Source: Lanius collurio
Lineage: Eukaryota > Chordata > Aves > Passeriformes > Laniidae
Direction: 5' to 3'
DNA length: 64,000 nt
NCBI GenBank assembly: GCA_020086605.1
Contig: JACBWW010000004.1
Span: 20,223,624 to 20,287,623 of the forward strand
Part shown: one piece after another, positions 41,338 through 53,689 of the stretch
Layout of the letters: every line of letters starts with the position of its first letter
Position numbering within the stretch: position 1 is the stretch's first letter
The notes under the pieces: generated by a model
What the model was told of the DNA's origin: nothing
What the model saw: only the letters and a program-made list of their open reading frames with translations
Database searches by the model: none
Made by a program: the position numbers and the translations under genes

Positions 41338-42729
41338 CTAGCAGCCCGGCCGGACGGGCACCTGGAGCAGCAGGACCTGCCTGCTCTCCGGCGGGTGGCA
41401 CTTGCTGGCGTGCCGCGCCAGCCCGGGCGCGCTGAAGAAGGTGGCGGGGCAGTGCTTGCAGGGGAAGCCCTGCCGCTCGCCACCCGCCGCGCCGCTCTCG
41501 GGCAGCCCGGCGGGCGGCGGCGGCGGCAGCAGCAGCTCCTCCCGCACGGCGTGCCACAGCCGGTGCTTGTCCCTGATGTCCGCCGAGGGGAAGCGGGCGC
41601 CGCAGAGGTGGCAGGCGAAGGTGAGGGGCCCGCGCTCCGGCGGGCCGAATGCGGCAGGCCGCGCTGCCCCGTGGGTGCCCAGGTGCTTGCGGAGATAAGC
41701 CTGCCGCCGGAACCGCTTTTGGCAGCAAGGGCAGGCGAACGCCTCCCCGCCGGGTCCGCCGCCCGGACCGGGAGCGCTGCCGTGAGCTAGGCCGGGGCCG
41801 GAGGCGGCCGGGGCGCCACCGGCGCTGTCCGCGCCGCCGCGGTGCTGACGGGTCGGCGGCGGTGGTGCCTGGGGTGCGGCGGGGCCGCGGGGCCGCCGCT
41901 CGGGGCTGTTCTCCTTGCCCGGCGGGGCGGAGGCGGCGCCTTCGGTGCTGGGGCCGGGACGTGGCTTGTGCCAGCGGCGGTGCGAGGCCAGGTTGGCGGG
42001 ACAACTGAAGATCTTGTGGCACTCGGGACAGCGGTACTCGACGCGCACGATGCGGGAGCAGCGGTGCTGGGCCAGCGCCAGCGGGTCCGCGTACTGCTCC
42101 TTGCACAGCTGGCAGATGAACTCGCCCAGCGGCGTGCGCCCCGCCGGCGGCCCCGGCCGACCCTCGGGCCCTTCCTCTTTAATGCGCAGCCCCAGCACGG
42201 GCGAGGTGGTCACTTCGTCGGCGAAGCTCAGCTTCCGCGTGGCCTTGCCCTTCTTGGCCGGCGCCTTGGCCCGAGACGGCCGCTTCAGCGCGGGCACCGA
42301 CGGCAGAGGCGGGGCGGGCAGCGGCGTGCGCGGCTGCAGCAGCAGCTTCTCGGCGGGCGGGAAGGAGGCGGCCAGGGGGAAGGACTCGGCGGAGGCGGGG
42401 GAGCTGAGACAGCGCTCGAAGAGAGCCGCCCGCGGCCCCGCCGCGCTGCACAGCCCCGTCGCCCCCCAGGCGGCCGGACCCTCCGGTGGGGTAAGGCCGG
42501 GGCCGCCACAGCCGCCGCCGGGGGGCCACGTCGCGGGGCAAGCGGCGACGGCTCCCTTCTCCTCCTCACCCTTCTCCTCTGCTACCTGTCTAGCAGCGGG
42601 GCTGTCCCCGCCAGCCGGCGGCGGGGGCGGCGGCGGGGCGGGCGGAGGGTCCCGGTCCCGCTCCCTCGGGCGCGCCCGGTAGGAGCCGCCGGGGCGCCGG
42701 CTGCGCTTGACGAGGAAGCCGCGCGGCAT
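41338..42729 (-). CDS. INSM2: INSM2, insulinoma-associated zinc-finger transcription factor
   Basis: This intronless 463-residue protein begins [12 protein letters not shown], the SNAG repression motif of INSM/Snail/GFI1 proteins that recruits LSD1-CoREST. An upstream in-frame ATG (8 codons earlier) is rejected because SNAG must be N-terminal and the TATA box places transcription start inside that stretch. Next come a Pro/Gly-rich region, [15 protein letters not shown] (104-118), [20 protein letters not shown] (166-185), then five zinc fingers: C206/C209/H222/C224 (atypical), C234/C237/H250/H254, C333/C336/H349/H353, C373/C376/H389/H393 and C424/C427/H440/C444. It ends [30 protein letters not shown] and the RPGC end favour INSM2 over INSM1, and so does convergent RALGAPA1. 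It is somewhat shorter than human INSM2 (about 566 residues), mainly in the linkers. Role: nuclear regulator of neuroendocrine and neuronal differentiation. Confidence 0.95.
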   Translation of the reverse strand: MPRGFLVKRSRRPGGSYRARPRERDRDPPPAPPPPPPPAGGDSPAARQVAEEKGEEEKGAVAACPATWPPGGGCGGPGLTPPEGPAAWGATGLCSAAGPRAALFERCLSSPASAESFPLAASFPPAEKLLLQPRTPLPAPPLPSVPALKRPSRAKAPAKKGKATRKLSFADEVTTSPVLGLRIKEEGPEGRPGPPAGRTPLGEFICQLCKEQYADPLALAQHRCSRIVRVEYRCPECHKIFSCPANLASHRRWHKPRPGPSTEGAASAPPGKENSPERRPRGPAAPQAPPPPTRQHRGGADSAGGAPAASGPGLAHGSAPGPGGGPGGEAFACPCCQKRFRRQAYLRKHLGTHGAARPAAFGPPERGPLTFACHLCGARFPSADIRDKHRLWHAVREELLLPPPPPAGLPESGAAGGERQGFPCKHCPATFFSAPGLARHASKCHPPESRQVLLLQVPVRPGC

Positions 42730-42770
42730 TGCGGGGCAGCGGGAGCACGGCACCGCCAGCCCGCCCGGCC

Positions 42771-42776
42771 TTTATA
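42771..42776 (-). promoter_or_regulatory. INSM2: INSM2 TATA box
   Basis: Minus-strand TATAAA (context GGGTATAAAGGCC) ends 41 bases before the MPRG start codon. With the usual 25-31 base spacing, transcription would start at about 42741-42748, leaving a 5'UTR of only about 12-20 bases and excluding the upstream in-frame ATG at 42751-42753. Confidence 0.65.
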
Positions 42777-42801
42777 CCCCCGGCGCCCGCTCCCGCCCGG
42801 G

Positions 42802-42832
42802 CGTCATCCGCCCTCCGGCGGCCGCGGCCAAT
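42802..42832 (-). promoter_or_regulatory. INSM2: INSM2 proximal promoter: CCAAT box and CRE half-site
   Basis: CCAAT is at 42828-42832 (plus-strand orientation), about 52 bases upstream of the TATA box. A TGACG half-site (minus strand, GGATGACGC) lies between them at about 42803-42807. Spacing fits a compact TATA/CCAAT core promoter; factor binding is inferred. Confidence 0.45.
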
Positions 42833-45800
42833 GAGGAGTTGGGGCCGGCGCTGGCGGCGGGGGGCGGCGGCCGGAGCGGGCCGGGGTCCCGCTGCCGGGG
42901 CGGCAGCGCTCGGGCTGCGGACACGGGCAGGGTGTCTCGGAGAGTGCGCACCACGGCGCCTTGCGGGACTGGGTGAGGTGTGGGGCCGGGAATGGCTCCG
43001 AGATGGGGGAGACCCCGAGCTGGGTCACGAGCGCTGCCCGTCGGCCGAGGCGCCGGACGGGGCTCGGGCAGGAACGTCTGTCGTCGGTGTTCGTGCCGGT
43101 GCCTTCTTCCACCGCCGGAGCCGCACCGACCGCCCCGCACGCCCTTCCGCTGAAGGGAGCCAGAACTGGGAAGTGGCCCCGTCCTTCTGCACAGCCACAT
43201 CAGGAGTTTTCCCAGAAGTAGCCAGAAAACTCCGGTATTGTGGCGAGCTCCCAAGGCAAGATCAGGGCTGTCCCGCCGCATAAAATGCTAAATCACGGCT
43301 CTGCGTAGTGGCCATGACTGGTTCCCTGGCAGCCTCACCCGCGGGCAGCCTCCCGAGGCCAGGGGAGGCAAGACTGAGGTGTGGTACAGTAGCAAACTGC
43401 AAAAGCGCCCGAACCTCCCCCCACCGCGCCCCGATGCACCTCCCGGCCCGTTCGCGGGTGCCATGAGCCTGGTGGCAGCTGGTGCGCCCCTGGAGCACGG
43501 CAGGAGTCATGTTTGCTAAAGCCCTGATGGCCGTTCTAGGGGAGTGAAGCGCACTAGCAGCGGGCCGGCCCCACGGCGCGGTACCAGCATCTCGCATGAA
43601 CCGCCCACGAACCCGAGCCTGGCTGTGGGGGCCGGACGGTGCTGTCCCGGCCGCAGACCTGCTGCCCGCGGTACACACGAGATGGCGTGCCATTGGAAAT
43701 GATCGCGCTAAAGGCTCGCCCATTCCTGCTCAGGGACAGACAGCCCTTGCCACAGCAGGACGGTCGGACTCACCTGCTGGAAACATCGCCTAGCCGGAGG
43801 AAGTAGAGAGCACCAGGAGAAAGGGAGAAACAACACCTCTGGTTCGAGGGGGTTTCCAGAAGTGGAAGAAAGATATGAAGCCCTCATGCAAGACCAGAAC
43901 TCGCCCCACCTGCTCAAAACGCTCCACCACTTCTCTGTGTAAGTGCTTTGATTATATTTGCTTAGCAAAGTCTTAATCATGTTTTACATTACTCTCCCAT
44001 TTTCCTCCATTTTCATGGTTGCACTGAATCTCAGATTAGATTATAGACTCTGCAGGCTAGAGATCACCTTTTGTTAGTACAAACCACTGTAATTGGGACC
44101 AATGAGCCATGCTTTCATGCAGTTAGGTCACTCTGCAGACTGGCTGCTTGATTTTTGCCCAACATTTTTTACCTTTGTAGCTGGACTGCCCAGCTGCGTT
44201 TCTCACTGAATAACTGGATCTCTCATTACAGATCAACTGTTCCTCAAAGCAATATGTAAATAGTTCTTTCACTTTCCCCTTGTAATGTTCCTATTAACGT
44301 TTCATTTGCCTTTGTCACATAGCAAAATAGTTTGTGGTACGAATGTTCAGTTCTGAAATGTCCAGTTCGGTTCTCAGTCCTAAAAGGTGAGGAATCCAAC
44401 AATGCCTTTGCCTACACAGGAGTAGCGAGAGGTAGAGTGCTAGTTGGAAACCAGATATATTGAGTCTTTACTGAAACTCCAAACATTTTTCCAGTAAAAG
44501 CTGTAGGCTGGGGTTGCATCAGGGAGTTTCTCCAGGCCGCCAGTGTCATCATCTGACATGGCCCAGCCATCATGGGAAGGCTTGGGGAGTAGCCTACAGT
44601 CACAGATGTGGAATTGCTGCTCCATCTCCCCAGCTGCTGTCCCTCCTGCTGTCCCTTCTTGGCTCTTCCCTGTGATTTGGGGCCCATCTGTGCCTCCCCC
44701 TTGCTCACAGTGCCCTCCAGAACAGCCCTCTTGTAGCTTTCTAAACTTGCCTCCAGTTTATGATCAGTTTCTAAGGTGGGACCTAGCTGTAGAACCCATC
44801 ATTCCACACTTGGTCTTGCTGCAGCATGTGCCAGTGCCCACAGATGTCTGACAAAAAAAACCCAGCAAAATTGGTCGATTCAAGTCAGTTCAGCCACCTT
44901 GTGACTCATTTCTCTCAATAAACATACTGGTTTTCCCAGGCTGTCTCTGCCCCTGTACTGACTCCCAGTGCCCTGTCTCCCACTCAGAAGGATCATTATT
45001 CTGTGATTACAGATTATTTCCCCTCTGTCCCTCATTTACAAGGGAATGTCACCTTAGTGACTGGCATTACACCCGACTCTCACAGCTTCCAAGCTTTCCA
45101 AACTATTACATGGGTTTATCTTCTTGCCATCATCCTTTACTCCTACCAGAAATTTTACAATTAGAAAATTTAGATAATTTATAAGAATAGTTAAGAGTTT
45201 TGTGGACACCCCCCCCCCAAATCCTCTGTAAATTTGCTGGATTTGTTTTTCCTCTGTCTTACTACATTCCATTAGTCCTATCACATAGCTGAGAGTGCAG
45301 CACCTCACCCTCCTGGACGTGATACAACAGGGGAACTTTATTTAAGGTCAAAGATTTTCTAAGCAAAAAGCTGAATGATGTTGTTGCTTCTGTCCTTACA
45401 CTGTGTTCTCTACAGTCTGCTAAAATCAGGTTGGCCTTGATTCAACATGTTGGCTGCTTACACAAGAGTCATCCTTGTATGACCTGAGATTAACCAAAGG
45501 GTTAATCCCCCAGTAAATAGGAAATCAAACTTCTAGTGGAAAAATGCAGTAGCTAGTGGGGAACTAGCAGGGTGAAAACAAAAGGAACCAGTTCCTCCTC
45601 TGACATCCTTTGCTTTCTTAGTCCATTCCCTCCTCTCTGGTTGAGGCTGAATGGTGTGCTAGTGAATGGAAATGATAGTAGTACAGAAGCACTGCTCTGC
45701 CTCCCTTTCTGCCAAAGTTTCTCATTTAGTGGGAAGGGAGTTGTACCTTATTCATAACTTTGCTGCTGAAGTAAGCCTAAGGGACCCATTCAACCTTGTC

Positions 45801-45904
45801 AAGATTCAGCAATCAGATTCAGTGATGGCTGGGCCAATCTCTTGGGGGCCTTCCAAAGTGAGGACAATATTCAGATTCCTCTAGATATCTTTTCCTGTTG
45901 GTGC

Positions 45905-46005
45905 CTTCTTTTAGGAACATGGTTTAGTGGTGGGCTTGTCACTGCTGTGTTAATGGTTGAACTCTTAAAGGTCTTTTTCAACCTAATGGATTCCATGATT
46001 GTGTG
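45905..46005 (+). mobile_element. CR1 LINE 3' tail fragment
   Basis: GGAACATGGTTTAGTGGTGG, then a 'GTCTTTTTCAACCTAATGG' stretch and a decayed ATTCCATGATT end match the last ~100 bases of CR1, in plus orientation. Heavily 5'-truncated. Confidence 0.85.
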
Positions 46006-49000
46006 ACTCTGGAGGATGCTCCATCTGATTGCCCAGGGTGCTCCAGAGTTAGGCACTAGAAGCTCATCACCCATCGTCCTTGTACATCCCAGCTGTCCAG
46101 GGACTGACATCTCTGGCTGTGAGGCAGGGATCCCATTGCTTTCAGCTGCAGCCATGTCTCCAGCAGCTCCAGGACACCTGGAACCCTGTGCAGACACTGA
46201 AGAGGAGGTCTACACCTCCATGGTCCACGAATAACAAATTGTCGAGCAAGTGGGCAGCTGCATTTATGTTTTTGAACAGTCTTGGGGCATAAACAGCAAG
46301 AGGAATGTATGACAGAAATGCCAGCTGGCAGAGAGAAGGTCTTGAGTGAGGTCTGGTTCTCAGAGAAAACCCCAAGAACTCTTCTGGGGGCTAAGCTGAC
46401 AGAAAGAAAAAGAGAAATGCCTTTTGCCACTTAGTAAAAGAAAAAAATAACCACAACTTTAAAAAAATAAGAGTTAAAAATAGAATAGAAAAAAATTATA
46501 AGCAAAGGATTAAAGAGCATTTCTCTCCTTCATGTTTCCTCTCCCCACCACAAAAAAAATCGTTGTGGTTGAGTTTTTTACATTGCAGGATTTCAAATAA
46601 AGTTGACTTTTAAATCTTGCCCTGACATCTGGTTTGTAATTAATGGAGCAGTAAATAGGAGGGAGACAGAAGCTGCCTCAGAAGCCTGTCCTTGATACAT
46701 GACTCTCCAGCAATGTAGCTAGATGAGCGATACCACCCCCGGGCTCCAGCACTTAAACAAAATCCAGGCTGGTTTTGGTGGCAACACAAGTCATTTCATC
46801 TTCCCCCTAGAACAAGACTGCCAATTACCTTGCTGTGGTTGGAGATTTGATGCTGGTGACAGACATTGAAGGAAATATCTGCATTATGAGGATATGGATT
46901 GTCTAATATAACTGACCTTGCTAGTATCTTAATTGTGTTTTGTTTTACCTGAGGACAATCTGCTTCAAGAGGAAAATGATGCTAACAGCTGCTATGTTTT
47001 CTTCATTGCTCAAATATTAACAAAAACCTTTCTGAAAGGGAAGGTAGAAAACACTGTTCTGTGAAGGTACTTGGGTTAGAGGGATTTGAAGGGTTTTGAA
47101 GACACTATGAAAACATTTAACCTTTCTCTTTTTCCACAAATGAAGTGACTCTGTGAACTGGTCACATCACATCACCCATCACTACGGTGATACTGAGAGC
47201 ACAGAGGTGCCACAGCTTCTGTCCCTACTCTGTAAGTGAGCAGCTGCATGAGGATCAAAGGACCAATCTCATGTTTTGATTCTTCCCCACCTCCACCTGC
47301 ATTATCCCATTGCAGGGAAACCAGGTCATCTCCAGGGAGCAGATTGACAGTCCCAAACTTATAAAAGTTACAGGAGACTCGATGAGACCGTTATGACTTC
47401 ATTACAGATTTCAGCTCATACCCCACAGGCTGAAGCCATTCGCCATTTGCCAAATTTGCCTGCAATGGAGTTAGGTATTGATCTGGCCATGTCATAAATG
47501 GGAAGATTTGGCTTCTTTTGGCATGAGATGCTCAGAAATCTGTTCCCTACAAAGCATCATTATATGTTGCAACTTATTTTATGTTGCAATTCATTGAAAA
47601 AAAGATCTCCTAGTCCAGAAAGCCGTGGTTATTAATTATGTGGATATCAGCAGTGGCTTTCAGGGAGGCCGAGTCCCAGCTGTGCTCGGTGCAGGTGTGT
47701 GTGCTGACAGGGGGATGGTTCTGTAGGCAAAGAGAGCAACAGCTGAAGAAACCAGAAGACAAGACAGCAGGACAGTGGCCGAAATTAAGTTTCTGAGGGA
47801 TGCCTCTGCTGCATGCTGGGCTGGGAAACTCCATGCTTGCCTCCAGTAGAATTTAGGCAGGACAGAGAAGCATGTTGGTTGCCTAATTTCCCAGAAGGGC
47901 TCGATGTAGGAGGCTTTCAGAGAGCAGAGATCAACACCAGATGAATCACAGCCACAAATACTTAATTTTGTTATGGTCAAACTTCATCTTGCTCTTGTTC
48001 TGGCACTGGAGCACACTTAGTTCTGCAGGGATGTGGTGCAGGGAGCTAAGCCCGCAGGAAAATATTTACCTTTTTTTCTTTTCCCCTTCAACCCCAATAA
48101 TTCTTTCATGCCACTCCTCTAAGGCCCCCTTATTCAATAAAATTCCTCTAATTCAGAGATGCAACAGGCAATTCCCCAGGGCTTTCTGCCATCCCTACTC
48201 CATGATACCCTCTCTATTTCTCCCTCCATTTTCTTCAGGTCACACCAAATTCCCAGTTTGTTTTCCTGCCAGAAGTGGAGGCACTTCCTGACAGAAGTAT
48301 GCCACTGCATCTTTGCTTGCCTATGCAAAGGAATGGCAGGATTTGTTGTGGAATACGGTGCAGGTATGGCTGGGGCACTGGAAAGCAGATGGCAGTGCAG
48401 GAGCCACCACTGCCAGCAACAGTTGCAAAGGGGCAGATGGAGCATGGGAGATGCTGATGAGGAAAACCGGTGGTGGGGGTGGGAGAAGACAAGCAAACCA
48501 ACAAAGAAAGCTGCCTAGAAACAGCTGGGCAGAGCAGCACCCAAAAGAAACAAGCTGGAAAATTGCATTGCAAGGAAATAAACCACATCTGAGCTGGGTA
48601 CCTGCATCTCAGAAAAGCAACAAGGAGGATGATAGCTCCCAAAAGGAAATAGCGATTCATCTCTTTGCAGGGAATGTGACAGAGAAGGGCAAAGGAAAGG
48701 CAGCACTGACCAGAGACCTGCTGCCCTTTCCTGACAGGGCACCCCCAGCTTCTGAGCCCAGCCACCTTGTTCATCCACAAATGAGACCTGGCAGATGCCC
48801 ACTGTGCACGAAGCTTCAGAGAGGCGAGGTTGCAGCTCTGGCTCCTGGCAAGTGTGTCAGGATGGAGGCTCTTCCCTTTTGTTTTTTTGTGGGTGAACTC
48901 CCACGCGTAACCCTGGAGAGCTGTGGCAAAATGCTTTGCTGGCTGATGAGGTAGGAAAAGGGAAAATGCATCACTGCTTCAGGATGATCCACAGCTCTGT

Positions 49001-49405
49001 CCTCTTCAGCTTCCCTCCCCTCTCCAGGTGCCGGTGCCTGCACAGAAGGCAAGGGCAGTGGTAACTGGAGGATGTCTCCAGCAGAACCCAGGGGAAAAGC
49101 AGCACCAAGCCAAAGCAGCCAAGCCAAAATCATAGAGCATATATTTCATTGTTTTGAAAATATTTTTTCCACTTGGGACTTGGCCCTTTTTACTCCAAAG
49201 CCAGGAGAGGGGACTTAAAACCAGCACCAGGCTTCAAGTACTGCTAATATAATGATCCCTAGCAGCTGCTATGCAGGATTCTCCACTTACATTTGTTGTG
49301 CTTCTCTTGTGACATTCGATTAAAGTCTTGCTATCTTAAATATTAATTAAAGTGCCTGGAGGCAAGGCCTAAATTTCACTTTGCCTCCCAAGTTCACCAG
49401 CTCCA

Positions 49406-49426
49406 TCCTCCTCCTCCTCCTCCTCC
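49406..49426 (+). repeat. (TCC)7 microsatellite
   Basis: Seven perfect TCC units. Confidence 0.9.
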
Positions 49427-51272
49427 AAATATGTTTTGCTATAAATTACTGGCACTGTTTCTGTTGATAGTCAACATAATCAAACATTTGTAAGCATGCT
49501 GTCTCTTCAATCTGTTCAGTTGATGCACTTTACCTGATCTTTCATTAAAGTAATCAAAACACTTGCTGTGCCACGTCTAATGAATGTTGCATGTATGATT
49601 AAGTACTTTCATTCATATTGCAAGTTTGATTTAATGTAATCTGCCTTTCAGACAGCCATTAGCCTAGCTCCTGCGTGAATTCGATTAATTGGCTGAATTC
49701 TTCCAGATGTCCTTTAAGTATTACAGGAATTTCTATGTAAAAACAGCAGGGACCATCTAGCAGAGAAGCAAACAATGACACGTTATATTGCTGCCATGAC
49801 TTACAAAAAGCTGGATTCATTTTCATTAATAAAACATCTGTACTGCTGCACAGCTATGCATCAAGATGCATTTATTTTATATGTTTATTCCTCTTATGAC
49901 TATAAATAGACAGTTAAACAGAAGCATGATATGTTCAGTTGAAAGATACACAAACAGAACTGTATCAGAAATTAAAATCTAAATAAAGAATGTCAGAGTT
50001 AGGACTTATTTTATAAGTGTTGTGTGTTGTAACAAACATGGCAGCGACTCCCATGGCTAGGTGGTGTTTCTTAGGATAAAGGCATTTTTCTTATGTTGGC
50101 TCATGGGTTGCAATGTCCTATGACTGGTTTATGCTTATATGGCCTATTGTACCTTTAAGTGGGAGGAAAAAGGCAGTTTGGCATTTTTAAGTGGTATGCA
50201 GTAAAGAGAAAAAGTCATTAAAATAAACAATTTTTCTTAATTCTCAAAACGAGAATTATTTTCTTTTTTTTTTCCCCATAAAGTTACACTTCATAAAGAG
50301 ATCACTTTTTCCTAAAAATCAAAGTCCCCACAAACCATAAAGTTTGTGTTTCAGTGCCTACTGTACCCAGCCCATGCAGGACATGGTGCTGTTTCAGGGC
50401 ATGGGGAGGATGCTTCCACAACCCAAAGTAGCTCCCTTCACTTTCTGCTCATCTTGCTAGACCCAAGAGCATCTTTCAAAGAAGGATGTGAGATCTCAGA
50501 ACCTTCTTACCCCTTTTGTCCTCTCTCCCCCTGCCTACCCTTCTCATCCTCAGGAATGAGCCCATGGGGCAGACTGGAGAAGTCTGGCAGGAGTTTGACA
50601 CTGACCCTGCGGCCCTGAGCTCAGCACAGCTTAATTTCCCTGGATGTGTGGCACTTCTCATCCAAGTCAGAGAGCTGCAGGGCTCTGCCCATTGCCACTC
50701 GGTTTCACCAGGCTCTGCCAAGTCAGGAACTGAGGAAGGGAGAGGAGCTGCAGCACTGCAGCAGTGTTGCCACTCTCCCCAGCAGTGCTAGGTCAAGTGG
50801 CTCTGTCTCACCTGGGGAACAGCCAGCTCACACCCTTCCCTCTCCTCCCTGGCTCCCTCTTTCTCAGCTGCTGCACCGCCTTACGAGTGTGTTTGGTCCT
50901 GGAGGTACCTCTCCCATGTTAGGCAAATTATTGCCACTTTGCACCACGTCAGGACTTTACTGACTGCCCTGTCAAAATTAGCAGGAGCTCGTACTAGGCA
51001 GTTCCTTTTCAAGGGCTGTCATAATAGATGATGGATTTGCAGGAGACATCTGAAGTAATATTGTTCAGCAGAACTTAAGTGGTACAATGAAAGGGATTGA
51101 GACTTGCTAAACTGTAACTCCTTTTTTTTCACAGCAGAGTCACTGCACTGGCCAACACCTTGCTTCTTTATGTACACATTCTCCTCTGATTTCACTTCTT
51201 TCTCTCTTTCTTGCTTTTGTTCCTGTGTTTTCTATTATCCTCCTATAGCAAAGGTACACATAAAAATTCTGT

Positions 51273-51337
51273 TATTCTATTCTATTCTATTCTATTCTAT
51301 TCTATTCTATTCTATTCTATTCTATTCTATTCTATTC
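51273..51337 (+). repeat. (TATTC)13 microsatellite
   Basis: Thirteen perfect TATTC pentamers (65 bp), followed by degenerate ATTCC/ATTAT units. It produces artificial open frames reading repeated FYSIL. Confidence 0.95.
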
Positions 51338-53689
51338 CATTATATTATCAATATTATTTGTATCCTGCTATGAAAAACACTTTAAGGCAAATTTTCTACC
51401 ATAACTGTGCTGTGAGACTTTACTCCAGTACCCACATAACCTCATAAAAGCCTGGCCCTGTTGTATTGTGCCTAAATCATTACCCTAACCCATTGCAAGG
51501 ATCTCCTGCCCATGACAGGGAAAGTAAAACATGGAGAGACTTCCTAGATCCCTGTCCCAGCTGATTTCCTTAGCAGGGAGAGCAGTGGGTTGGCTGGAGA
51601 AGGGGAGCAAGTGGTGAGCAGGAGGTGAGGCATGCTCTCCTCAGCAAGCTGCAGGAGCCTCGACAGTGCAGCAGGAGAAGCACTTTCCCCTTTGAGACAT
51701 ATCAGAAACCTGACTCTCAAAGCAACAAAAGCAGTTTCTAGATTTTTGCAGAGAAAAACATTGTGTAAATGTCACCTATAGGTGACCAGTCTAAAAATGA
51801 AATGTAGCAAATTAAAGCAAGCCTTTCCTAGTTTCCAGTGCTGTGTGTTTTTCAAGGCAAATGTGGAAAAGTCACATCTTCTTTTGAAGCCCGTGAGACT
51901 GAAAAATTAAATCAGGGGGCTTTGTTATGGATGTTTTTCTAATACAAATGTTTTGAAATCCCTGCCTTTCATGTGTCTCTTACAAATAAGCAGAAATGTG
52001 TGATGAGTCATCTTTGCTTTTAATTCCTTTAATAGATTCTTACCTCACCCACTAACGTCTAAACAATTCTCGTTTCTGTAACAATCCCTTCCTCAGTGGT
52101 AAATATTGCTCTCAGACAATATCTTTTTTGGAGGTTCATTATATTCATTCTGTGGCTGAGACTCATTATACTCAGTTATTTATTTAAAAGAACAAAATGA
52201 CAGCAAATGCCTGCATGTATCATGTCTCCCCTTACACATATATTACATATATTTCAGCAACAAGGCCCAGCACTCTCACAGTTTTGAAAAAAACAGATGG
52301 CCTTCCTTCCTTGCCATTATTCCTCGAGAAAGGAATACTGAGAGGCTATGGTGGAGTCTAACCTTGCCTGCTTAATGAGATTACACTGACGCTAATGGGA
52401 GATTTGGCAAAGACAGGAAAATAATTTATGAACTATTTGAATATTTTCAATTATAAAATAAAAAAAAAAAACACCTTGGAGAATGATTAAGAAGAAGGAA
52501 GCAAATGAAAATGCCACTATAAGGCATGGTGAATGGTATATGTGGAACCAGTCCAAGAAGTAATTTTGATACCTAACGACAGGTTTGAGTCTTCCTGAAG
52601 TACCAAAGTATCAGCCATCTCACTGAAGAGCTTGCAAAAAAAAAAAAAAAAGTTCACAACCTTTACAGAGGAGGAATCCCTCAGCCATTTAAACTAACTT
52701 TTCACTAATGCAACATTCATGGCTTCTGTTCGTGTTCTTCTAAACCAAACCCCAAGTCTAAAAGCGGCACCCACTTCTGTTCACGTCCAACTACATCTGC
52801 CCCTCCAAAGAGAGGTTCTAACTGGTGCACAGTCATAGCAAAAGGTTTTTGAGATTATAATCAGCATGATTATAAAAATGGAGTGAAGTTTGGCCTCAGC
52901 AAGCTGTAAAATACGTTTTTAACTAGGCCATTGATAGAGTAGAGACAAGATGAAAAACAAGAGAGGAGGGCAGAGGTTGGGCTGTGTGGCCATTCTGGGA
53001 AATGACTGAAAAACAAGAACAAAGCTATTCAGAGCAAGTCATTAAAGAAAAAAAATATCTTAAACAAGCCTAAAAGATAGGAAATAGAAATATGACATGG
53101 TCGCTTACAAAGCAGAGGTCACAAAGACATCAGTAATTAATGATGAAAAGATAAAGAACCAAGCACTTAATTTCAAAGAAATAGTCGGGAAAGGCATAAT
53201 GGCACTGCGAACAGGAAAAAGGACTTTGCAGAAGTAAATGGAAATGAATAAGACCTCAATAGGGGAAAAATGGATAATTGAAAAAGTAGAACTGCAAATT
53301 GCTGCAGAAATTCACCTGGAATATAAACCAGTTATTTAGGACTAAAGGTGAAATATAGTTTTGAATGGATCCATTTTTTTTCAAAGGGACCTCCAGGCAC
53401 ACACTGCTAATTTTGCTCTGATATTTTTCCATTGCAGTTTTTGTGCATGGAAAATACAGTTGAAAATGTCTACCATGCTTGAAAGTTTAAAGACTACTTT
53501 CTGAAATACATACCACTGGATTTTACTTCTGTTTCATCAAGAGATTCTGGAATAAAAGGGGTGGGAAGCAGAAGCCAAGATAAATGGAGATCAGCAGATG
53601 TTTTGAAACAGCAATTTCAACACTAGTAGCATCTTCCTTTGTTTTCTCTATTGTTTTCTGATCTTCAGCTCAGATGAACAAAACTAGAT

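Larger units (their letters stand above)
40950..43250. other. CpG island covering INSM2
   Basis: An abrupt change from AT-rich flanks to very GC-rich, CpG-dense sequence spans the INSM2 CDS, its promoter and about 500 bp upstream. Because stop codons are rare at this composition, several long frames are open on both strands (e.g. plus 40990-41790, 41842-42834); these are composition artefacts. CpG density falls off gradually to about 43.8 kb. Confidence 0.9.
43284..53689. other. intergenic region upstream of INSM2 (first part)
   Basis: No recognisable gene. GC content falls off from the CpG island to about 43.8 kb. A CR1 tail sits at 45905-46005, a (TCC)n at 49406-49426 and a (TATTC)n at 51273-51337. 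Two overlapping open frames at 48313-48954 (plus, 213 codons) and 48235-48780 (minus, 181 codons) match no family I know. AT-rich blocks with homeodomain-like words (49240-50000, 52330-52460) are candidate regulatory DNA. Confidence 0.7.

Noticed and set aside
40990..41790. 266-codon plus-strand open frame at the INSM2 3' end
   Set aside because: Same composition artefact on the strand opposite the INSM2 zinc fingers.
41294..42106. 270-codon minus-strand frame overlapping INSM2 in another frame
   Set aside because: Shadow of the INSM2 reading frame; Arg/Pro/Ala-rich without motifs.
42730..42753. Upstream in-frame ATG adding eight residues to INSM2
   Set aside because: The SNAG motif must be at the extreme N-terminus, and the TATA box places transcription start at or downstream of this ATG.
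41842..42834. 330-codon plus-strand open frame across INSM2
   Set aside because: It is antisense to a well-supported gene in extremely GC-rich DNA, where stop codons are rare; its residues are low-complexity Gly/Arg/Ala/Pro with no domain.
43262..43723. 153-codon minus-strand frame upstream of INSM2
   Set aside because: It lies in the CpG-rich shoulder, shows no recognisable domain and overlaps plus-strand frames; treated as chance.
51104..51447. Two overlapping frames with repeated FYSIL
   Set aside because: Produced by translation of the (TATTC)n microsatellite.
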